From assembly GCA_006226595.1 (NCBI GenBank), contig SBGP01000106.1:124001-188000 (forward strand): DNA of 64,000 nucleotides. The letters are read 5' to 3'. How positions within the stretch are numbered: the first letter of the stretch is position 1; the number at the start of each line of letters is the position of its first letter. A program made the position numbers and the translations under genes. This DNA is from Deltaproteobacteria bacterium. GTDB lineage: Bacteria; Myxococcota_A; UBA796; GCA-2862545. Shown piece by piece: positions 58,650 through 64,000 of the stretch. A model generated the notes under the pieces. That model was not told where the DNA came from. It saw only the letters and a list, made by a program, of their open reading frames with translations, and did not search any database.

Positions 58650-59302
58650 TGCGCGCGATCTTCGCCATCTTCTCCGTCCTCGTCGTACTCCTCTCGGGGT
58701 GTGGCACCAGCGCCGGTGGCTGCGTCGACAACGCCGACTGTGCGGACCTGCAGGTCTGTGCCCGCCAGAGCGCGAACCAGCCCGGCACGTGCACGAACGT
58801 CGAGTGCGTGACCAACGAGGATTGTGCCCTCGGCAACTTCTGCAACGAAGCGGGCTTCTTCTGCGCCCCGGGCTGCACGTCGAACCTCGACTGCCGCGCG
58901 GGCGAGAACTGCGACGTGAACTCGAACACCTGCGTGCAGTACGGCTGTCGCGACACCAACCTTGACTGCGCGTACGGTGAGTTCTGCCAGAACGGCTCGT
59001 GTGTCGACGCGACCGGCCACTGCGAGGTCGGCTGCGACACGGACTTCGACTGCGGCAGCGGCTACTGCCTGGGCTTCGACTCGACCGGCACCTTCAACTG
59101 CGCGTTCACCGGCTGCCCCTCGGGTCAGGCCTGCTACTACACGGACGCGTCGATGACGACGACCGAGTGCCTCGTGAACCGCTGCCTCGCGGGCTGCTCC
59201 CAGCCCACGGACTGCCCGCGCGGGTTCCAGTGCCAGCCCATCGACGGTATCGGCAGCCTGTGTATCGCGGACTGCGAGTACATCGACCAGTGGCGGAACT
59301 AG
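58649..59302 (+). CDS. Cys-rich EGF-like lipoprotein
   Basis: A 217-aa lipoprotein (lipobox LSGC, Cys18) with over 30 Cys arranged as repeated CxxxxDCxxxxxC units (CVDNADCADLQVC, CVTNEDCALGNFC, CTSNLDCRAGENC), typical of small disulfide-knot, EGF/Dickkopf-like modules. It is encoded in tandem with the VWA lipoprotein (TAATG overlap), so the two probably act together at the cell surface. A terminator hairpin follows at 59333. Confidence 0.85.
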   Translation: MRAIFAIFSVLVVLLSGCGTSAGGCVDNADCADLQVCARQSANQPGTCTNVECVTNEDCALGNFCNEAGFFCAPGCTSNLDCRAGENCDVNSNTCVQYGCRDTNLDCAYGEFCQNGSCVDATGHCEVGCDTDFDCGSGYCLGFDSTGTFNCAFTGCPSGQACYYTDASMTTTECLVNRCLAGCSQPTDCPRGFQCQPIDGIGSLCIADCEYIDQWRN

Positions 59303-59332
59303 GCTCGCTTCGAGCACCGCTCTCCACCATGT

Positions 59333-59368
59333 GAGGCCGTCGGCGATGCCGGCGGCCTCTCGTCGTTT
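59333..59368 (+). terminator. Terminator after the VWA/Cys-rich lipoprotein pair
   Basis: GAGGCCGTCGG (59333-59343) pairs with CCGGCGGCCTC (59349-59359), an 11-bp stem with one wobble and a 5-base loop. TCGTCGTTT follows. Confidence 0.65.
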
Positions 59369-59507
59369 GGGGACGGTCGCTGGCGGAGGCGTGCGTCGAG
59401 GCGGATGGTTCGCCTGAAGATCGCGGGGTCCGACGTGCCCTCTGCCTATTGATGTGCGCTTATCAAAAGCGCCGAAAAGCATGTTTTTATGCTGGGACTA
59501 CGAGTAT
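59369..59507. other. Gene-free stretch before the GGGTCAGACCC array
   Basis: No gene is seen. An unusually A+T-rich patch occurs at about 59458-59493, with a small hairpin (AGCAT at 59478-59482, ATGCT at 59489-59493 around a T-rich loop). It lies immediately left of the repeat array and may mark an old insertion. Confidence 0.4.
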
Positions 59508-59740
59508 GGGGGTCTGACCCCCGGGTGGGGTCAGACCCTCGGGTGGGGTCAGACCCTCGGGTGGGGTCAGACCCTCGGGTGGGGTCAGACCCTCGGGTGG
59601 GGTCCGACCCTCGGGTGGGGTCCGACCCCCGGGTGGGGTCAGACCCTCGGGTGGGGTCAGACTCTCGGGTGGGGTCAGACCCCTGTGGTGGGGTCCGACC
59701 CCTGTGGTGGGGTCAGACCCTTGTGCGGGGTCAGACCCTT
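59508..59740. repeat. Tandem array of 18-bp units built on the palindrome GGGTCAGACCC
   Basis: Twelve direct copies of GGGGTC(A/C)GACCC begin at 59527, 59545, 59563, 59581, 59599, 59617, 59635, 59653, 59671, 59690, 59709 and 59727. The period is 18 bp, with two 19-bp steps. The consensus unit is GGGGTCAGACCCTCGGGT. A first copy at 59508-59522 reads GGGTCTGACCC, the opposite orientation. Each unit is a palindrome around one central base. Copies 5, 6 and 10 have C at the centre. Similar GGGTCAGACCC palindromes are known to me from proteobacterial REP-like repeats. No transposase is adjacent. The period keeps frames open, but no gene is supported. The array ends about 50 bases before the stop of the minus-strand peptidase. 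Confidence 0.9.
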
Positions 59741-59788
59741 GCGCGGGCCCGAGTCACCGCTCTGGGTGGGCTCCCCCACCGCGCAGCG

Positions 59789-60883
59789 CTACGCCAGCGC
59801 GTCGATTGCCTGCTCGACGATGCGCAGGCCCTGCTCCACGCATCCGTGGCGCCAGTTCGGGTCTCGCGGCGCGAAGGTCTCCTTCAGTGCCGTGGTCGCC
59901 TTGATCGAGCGGGCGTCATCGCGCCGGCCGTGGTGCCAGGCGCGGTTCTCGTCGCGCAGCGCGCGGATGACCTTGAGCACGTGCTTGGTGCCGAACTCGG
60001 CGCAGAGCACGTCGTAGTCGACCTCCGGGAAGCGGGCCTTGCACCAGGTGCCGAGTCCGCCACGGATCTCGTAGCTCTCGCCCTGCTCGGGCTCCCAGGG
60101 CTGGACGTATTCCTCGCCGAAGGTGCGTGCGAGACCCTGGGCCCCTTCGCTTCCCCATCCGTGGTCGACGAACACCTTGTAGGTGCCGGACTTGCCGAGG
60201 CCGGTGTGGAAGTCGACGTGCAGCACGCGCTCGCAGGCGCCGATCAGCGGCGGCAGCTTCGCGTCGAGGATCTGCGCGGTGCGGGAGGGACCGTGCCCTC
60301 CGAAGAACAGGCCCTTGGGGAACTCGTACTGTCCGCCGGCGACCGCGTTCTTGAGCGCGGGCATGCCGTGGCGGAGGATCTGTACGCCGGCTCGCGGCAG
60401 GAAGGCCTCGAAGGCCGGCGGCGGCGTGGTCGGGTTGAGCAGTGCGTCGAGCTCGGCGTAGCCATCGGGCGCTCCCACGTACTGCTCGTCGGGGCGAAGC
60501 ATGTTCCGGTTCAGGTCCGCGTTGTCCTCGTTCACCCGCCGCACCCATGCGAACCCGAAGGGGTTCAGCGCGTGCAGGAACACGATGGCGAGGCCGGGCG
60601 GGGGCGAGAAGCCGCCGAGGGTCTCCTCGAGCAGCGCGACCTGCACCGCGGAGCCGAAGAAGCCCTCCACCCCGTGTAGTCCGGAGGACACGACCACCGC
60701 CCGCTTTGGCTGCGGGTCGCCGAGCATCGCCATGTCGATGGTCAGTTCCTCGCCGTCCGGCCCCTTCTGGTCGATGGACCAGGCTTCCGTCGTGCAGCCC
60801 AGTGCCAGCGCGCTGGCGCGAAAGCGGGCGCGGGCCGAGGTGTAGTCGGGAGAGAAGCAGGCAGCGAGCGGCGTAGCGGACAT
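59789..60883 (-). CDS. DUF2817 protein, M14-like zinc carboxypeptidase fold
   Basis: A 364-aa protein of the DUF2817 family. A zinc-binding HxxE pair (SSGLHGVEGFFGS) and a downstream His (HVDFHTGLGKSG) correspond to the M14 carboxypeptidase ligands. The family phrases NPFGFAWVRRVNEDNADLNRN (core RRVNEDNADLNRN) and GLFFGG are present. A cytoplasmic peptidase or amidase is likely. No signal peptide. The start at 60883 has GGAG 6 bases upstream. It is divergent to the next lipoprotein. Confidence 0.87.
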   Translation of the reverse strand: MSATPLAACFSPDYTSARARFRASALALGCTTEAWSIDQKGPDGEELTIDMAMLGDPQPKRAVVVSSGLHGVEGFFGSAVQVALLEETLGGFSPPPGLAIVFLHALNPFGFAWVRRVNEDNADLNRNMLRPDEQYVGAPDGYAELDALLNPTTPPPAFEAFLPRAGVQILRHGMPALKNAVAGGQYEFPKGLFFGGHGPSRTAQILDAKLPPLIGACERVLHVDFHTGLGKSGTYKVFVDHGWGSEGAQGLARTFGEEYVQPWEPEQGESYEIRGGLGTWCKARFPEVDYDVLCAEFGTKHVLKVIRALRDENRAWHHGRRDDARSIKATTALKETFAPRDPNWRHGCVEQGLRIVEQAIDALA

Positions 60884-60979
60884 GGGGGGCTCCGGGTGCG
60901 CCAGCCTATCGCGCCGCAGCCGCCGATGTGGCACGTGCGGCGCTCGTTGTGCGCGTTACGCAGCCCCGCTGGAGACTGC

Positions 60980-61822
60980 ATGCCGATTCTGTCCCTGCTC
61001 CTGCTCGCCGCTTGTGCGCCCAAGACCACTCCGGAGGACCAGGCCTTCGAGGAGGCCAAGGTCGTGGTCAGTGCCTTTCTGGCGGGCGAGGCCCATCCCC
61101 AGCAGCTCTCGGCCGAGCGCGAGACCCAGGCCCGCGCGGCCGCCTATTTCGGCGAGTACGTGTGGGAGATGTACGCCGCGACCTCCGCGGCGCGCGCTGC
61201 CGTCGAGCCGCTGATCGCGGAAGATCCGCGGTGGTCGGGACACATCGTCGCGCTGCCGTCGCCGAGCACCGAGGAGTGCTGCTTCACGGTGCACTTCCTC
61301 GCCAAGGACGGGGACGAACTGCGTCCGTGGGTCGTGGCCAACGCTGGCTGGACCGCGCTCGCACCGCTGACCCACAACGCCGCCGAGGGCCTGCCTGAGC
61401 CGGGAGAGGCCGATGCCGGGCTCTCGGCCCGCGCCGCCCGCCTCGCCGAGGCCAAGGACCTCTCCGGTCAGCGCCTCGTCGTCGCGATGAGCGACCTCAC
61501 CCAGAACGCCGCCGACGACGAGCTGTTCGTGTACGCGGTGCCCCCATCGGACGAGGGACAGCTCTCGGTGGGTCTGCACGCGCGCGTGTGGGACGACCCG
61601 CAGGCTGCTCCCCGCGACATGGCCTACACCGTGGCCTCGCAGACGTGGACGCTCGCGGACATCGACCCGAACGTAGGCCTGTTCCTCACCGCGAAGGGCG
61701 AGGTTCCGTCCCAGGCGCACATCTTCGCGTCCCGCCGCTACGATCTGCCGCTGTGGGTCGAGCTCGACTCCGGCCTGTGGCGGGTCGAGGGCAACGGCGT
61801 GGGCCTGTTCGGCACGCGCTAG
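60980..61822 (+). CDS. Lipoprotein of unknown function
   Basis: A 280-aa lipoprotein (short signal MPILSLLLLAAC, Cys12; GGAG 5 bases upstream). The mature part is helical at first (EDQAFEEAKVVVSAFLAG, RAAAYFGEYVWEMYAATSAAR), then beta-rich (ECCFTVHFLAKDGDELRPWVV). A vicinal Cys pair is notable. No family recognised. Its last three bases overlap the stop of the convergent PNGase F-like gene. Confidence 0.78.
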   Translation: MPILSLLLLAACAPKTTPEDQAFEEAKVVVSAFLAGEAHPQQLSAERETQARAAAYFGEYVWEMYAATSAARAAVEPLIAEDPRWSGHIVALPSPSTEECCFTVHFLAKDGDELRPWVVANAGWTALAPLTHNAAEGLPEPGEADAGLSARAARLAEAKDLSGQRLVVAMSDLTQNAADDELFVYAVPPSDEGQLSVGLHARVWDDPQAAPRDMAYTVASQTWTLADIDPNVGLFLTAKGEVPSQAHIFASRRYDLPLWVELDSGLWRVEGNGVGLFGTR

Positions 61823-62802
61823 TTGTAGCCCACCGCGACGGCGCTCATGTAGTAGTAGGGCTGGCCGCCGGACCCGGTCCAGTTCCAGTCCTCGACGTCG
61901 TAGGCCACGCTGACCTGGCCGCCCTCGGTGGCCAGCGGCATGACCCACGGGAACACCGCTGCGCCCGGGCACCAGCCCGCGCGGTCATAGGTCCACGTGC
62001 CCAGCTGCGGGCCGTCGGTGACGGTGTACTCGCAGTTGTCGCGCCACACCTCGCGGGAGTGGGGCTCGCCGTCGACGGTGTAGGTGTGGTTGAGGGCGCA
62101 GAATTCGGCGCAGTTGTCGTTCCCGCCGAAGCCGTGGCCGGTGATGAACGAGCGCAGCTCCCAGTGGTTCGCGCCGGACAGGGTCACGGGCTCACCGCCG
62201 AAGCGCTCGTCGATCGCGGCCGGATCGCCGGAGTTGAACGAGGTGTGGCCCCACACCGGGACCACCGCGACCGGCTCGGGCGTCGGCGCCGGACCACCGA
62301 TGAACTCGAAGTCGGCGGTGTACAGCCAGCCGGCACCGTCCGTGTGGCCCTCGGTCACCCAGGTGTCGATGAACACGCGCAGGGTGCGGTCGCCCCGGAG
62401 CAGGGGCCCGTAGGCCGTGAGGTCCGCGGTCCACCCGAACGAGGTCTTGTAGGCGGTGACGAAGCGGTCGATCTCGATCTCGACCTCGTTCTCGGTGCCC
62501 GCGTTCTCGACCACGCGCAGGCTGCCGTAGCGATCCCAGTCGTCACAGCCGCCGGCGACCTCGGGGCAGTCGAGGCGGAAGTGCCCGAGGATCTGCAGGT
62601 AGGTCTCACTGCCGTCCGGGAAGGCGACATCGACGTCGACGCTGCGTCGGTTCTCTTCGCCGAAGTGCACCCACTCCCGGGCGAAACCCGAGATCGTGTG
62701 GGTCGTGCCCGCGGGACGCGTCGGACCGGTGTCCTCTACGGTGCCGCACGCGGCGAGCAGGGTGAGCGCGAGGGTCAGCGGACGAAGGATCGAGTGCGTC
62801 AT
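61819..62802 (-). CDS. PNGase F-like peptide-N-glycosidase lipoprotein
   Basis: A 327-aa lipoprotein (lipobox LAAC, Cys19) homologous over its whole length to PNGase F of Elizabethkingia, which cleaves N-glycans from asparagine. CDDWDRYG carries the catalytic Asp (Asp90, equal to PNGase F Asp60). CAEFC carries Glu233 (equal to Glu206), and DRAGWCPG matches a PNGase F segment exactly. The Glu118 position is Asp146 (FIDTW), a conservative change. The two eight-stranded jelly-roll domains (PF09112/PF09113) are both present. Anchoring by a lipid is a difference from the secreted enzyme. Substrates could be host or prey glycoproteins, or the cell's own. Assignment is firm, activity is untested. 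Confidence 0.9.
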   Translation of the reverse strand: MTHSILRPLTLALTLLAACGTVEDTGPTRPAGTTHTISGFAREWVHFGEENRRSVDVDVAFPDGSETYLQILGHFRLDCPEVAGGCDDWDRYGSLRVVENAGTENEVEIEIDRFVTAYKTSFGWTADLTAYGPLLRGDRTLRVFIDTWVTEGHTDGAGWLYTADFEFIGGPAPTPEPVAVVPVWGHTSFNSGDPAAIDERFGGEPVTLSGANHWELRSFITGHGFGGNDNCAEFCALNHTYTVDGEPHSREVWRDNCEYTVTDGPQLGTWTYDRAGWCPGAAVFPWVMPLATEGGQVSVAYDVEDWNWTGSGGQPYYYMSAVAVGYN

Positions 62803-62835
62803 GCGGCGCGATGTACAGGATCGAAGGGGCCGGGG

Positions 62836-63444
62836 TCAACCGTCTTCGCGAAGGGTGGCGCACGCGAAGGCTGCGAACACTTCCGAGGCGCCGGCTCCGA
62901 GCAGCTCCCGAGCGCACGCGGAGGCGGTCGCGCCGGTGGTGCGCACGTCGTCGACGAGCAGCACACGACCGGAGATGGGCTTGTGGGCGCGCAGCTTGCC
63001 TGCGAGGGCGCTGCGCCGATCACGCGTGGACAGCGTCGCCTGGCGTCGACCGCGCCGCGCCGAGAGCACGTGGTGGAACACGGGCACGCCGAGCTCGGCC
63101 CCCAGCGCGTTCGCGAGCAAGCTGGAGGTCGCGAAGCCGCGGATCAGCCGCCTCGTCCACGGGGAGGGCACCGGGACGATCGCATCGACCTGGGGCACCG
63201 CGGCGGCGAGCACCGGAGCGACCGCCTGGGCGACGGCCTTCACGAGGGCTCGGTCGCGCGCCCCCTTGGCGGCGAGCACTGCGCGTCCCACGCCGCTGTC
63301 GTAGCGGGCGCTGGCCACGCTGCCGGCGAGCATCTCGGCGGGCTCGAGCACGAGCGCTTCGCGGGGCGTACACGCCGAGCACAGGCGGCGGTCCCCCTCG
63401 GCACCGCAGCCCGCGCACGGAATCGGCCACACCCCGCTGAGCAT
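62836..63444 (-). CDS. ComF-family phosphoribosyltransferase-like protein
   Basis: A 202-aa protein. An N-terminal zinc-type Cys cluster (PCAGCGAEGDRRLCSAC) precedes a phosphoribosyltransferase fold with IVPVPSPWTRRLIRGF, and a PRPP-type loop VLLVDDVRTTGATASACA. This is the ComF/GntX layout; some members act in competence-linked DNA uptake. ATG 63444 overlaps the stop of the preceding gene (ATGA). The usual length is about 200-240 aa. Confidence 0.92.
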   Translation of the reverse strand: MLSGVWPIPCAGCGAEGDRRLCSACTPREALVLEPAEMLAGSVASARYDSGVGRAVLAAKGARDRALVKAVAQAVAPVLAAAVPQVDAIVPVPSPWTRRLIRGFATSSLLANALGAELGVPVFHHVLSARRGRRQATLSTRDRRSALAGKLRAHKPISGRVLLVDDVRTTGATASACARELLGAGASEVFAAFACATLREDG

Positions 63445-64000
63445 CAGAGCGGCAGGGCGTCGTACTCGGCGGTGACCACCTTCGTGGTCGCATCCACCGA
63501 GCCGCGGAGGGTCTCGGCGGTGGAGCGAATCCACGCGTCGCGGCTCACGGCGTCGGCGAACGGCTCGTCGGGGAAGCCGTAGCGCACCTCGCCCGTGCCC
63601 TTGCAGGTCTTGCTCGGATCGAGCTCCCAGTTGAGCTGCAGGGTGGTGGACAGCAGGCCCTCGAGCTGGTCGGGCCAGGCCACGCCGGTCACGGGCGCGG
63701 TGTGGATGTGCACCCGCTTCTTGCCGTTCTTGCAGGTGATGTCCTCGACGGCGACCGCCGCGTAGCTGTAGCCGTTGGACTCGAGGCGCTCGGGCCAGCG
63801 CCAGCGCACCGCCTCGTCGGCGGCGGGCTCGTCGCCCAGCGCGACCAGCGTGTCGCGCGCCTTCTCGACCGCCAGCGGCGGCAGCTTCGGGCCGACGTCC
63901 TTGATCGCGGCCACGGCGGCGGCGGCATCCTTCGGGTCGGCCTCCGGGTCGCCGACGCGCGCAGCATCCGCGAAGAAGCCGATGACGTCGACCAGATCGG
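63444..64000 (-). CDS. Partial hypothetical protein, 5' end outside the window
   Basis: The frame is open to the right edge, so only the last 184 or so residues are seen. The visible part has a helical segment (AVAAIKDVGPKLPPLAVEKA) and a beta-rich domain (SYAAVAVEDITCKNGKKRVHIHTAPV, LQLNWELDPSKTCKGTGEVRYGFP) with two Cys. It ends with Thr-rich strands. The stop overlaps the comF-family start, so the two are coupled. I do not recognise the family. Confidence 0.75.
   Translation of the reverse strand, partial: DLVDVIGFFADAARVGDPEADPKDAAAAVAAIKDVGPKLPPLAVEKARDTLVALGDEPAADEAVRWRWPERLESNGYSYAAVAVEDITCKNGKKRVHIHTAPVTGVAWPDQLEGLLSTTLQLNWELDPSKTCKGTGEVRYGFPDEPFADAVSRDAWIRSTAETLRGSVDATTKVVTAEYDALPL

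Noticed and set aside
59508-59740. CRISPR array
   Set aside because: Units are directly adjacent without unique spacers, and no cas gene is present.
59454-60017. Frame through the GGGTCAGACCC array encoding Gly-Trp-Gly-Gln-Thr-Leu repeats
   Set aside because: The frame is open only because the period is 18 bp. It runs antisense into the DUF2817 gene and has no SD.

Overview
The window is 64 kb of very GC-rich, densely coded bacterial chromosome. The gene content points to a Myxococcota-type (former Deltaproteobacteria) organism with a complex cell surface. It holds five Ser/Thr-kinase-family proteins (one a pseudokinase), many lipoproteins with Asp-rich MopE-type repeats, a surface protein with a MYXO-CTERM-like tail, an ExbD fused to an AgmX/PglI-type domain, an FGE-sulfatase-linked kinase, and an ECF sigma/anti-sigma pair. 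This assignment is an inference from gene families. No rRNA, tRNA, CRISPR array, transposase or phage gene was seen.

Layout. 1-9.2 kb: a partial exported protein, a membrane pseudokinase with a huge acidic repeat, a TPR-like protein, a Thr-Asp-repeat lipoprotein behind an Lgt homologue, and an S41 protease. 9.2-16.2 kb: a MopE-type lipoprotein, then tonB-exbB-exbD-exbD'-ispA-tlyA on the minus strand. 16.2-20.5 kb: an operon of XPB helicase, its helicase-associated/WYL-like partner, and xseB. 20.8-25.2 kb: a membrane endonuclease/phosphatase-family protein, oligoendopeptidase F, two small lipoproteins and a thioesterase. 25.2-34.7 kb: a tightly coupled six-gene plus-strand operon with two tandem giant kinases whose ATPase modules look dead, two bacterial-PH membrane proteins, a thioredoxin-fold protein and a 78-aa protein. 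34.8-41.8 kb: aldo/keto reductase with a divergent AraC regulator, gpsA, a pentapeptide-repeat protein, sigma/anti-sigma, radC and an ankyrin-like protein. 41.9-49.6 kb: kinase-PEGA-FGE, a second kinase coupled to a UbiA prenyltransferase, and a prepilin peptidase with an outer-membrane barrel protein. 49.6-53.4 kb: a GMC oxidoreductase with a small partner, a sarcosine-oxidase-like enzyme and hpt. 53.4-64 kb: secreted and surface proteins (lamin-tail, four-repeat, VWA, Cys-rich), an 18-bp GGGTCAGACCC tandem array, a DUF2817 peptidase, a PNGase F-like lipoprotein, a ComF homologue and a partial gene.

The strongest candidates for something new are the coupled dual-kinase/PH operon, the XPB-partner-XseB operon, the pseudokinase with its periplasmic tail, the PNGase F lipoprotein, and the secreted protein built from four copies of an unrecognised domain. 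Start codons were chosen mainly by Shine-Dalgarno position and family alignment. GTG, TTG and one probable CTG start are used.
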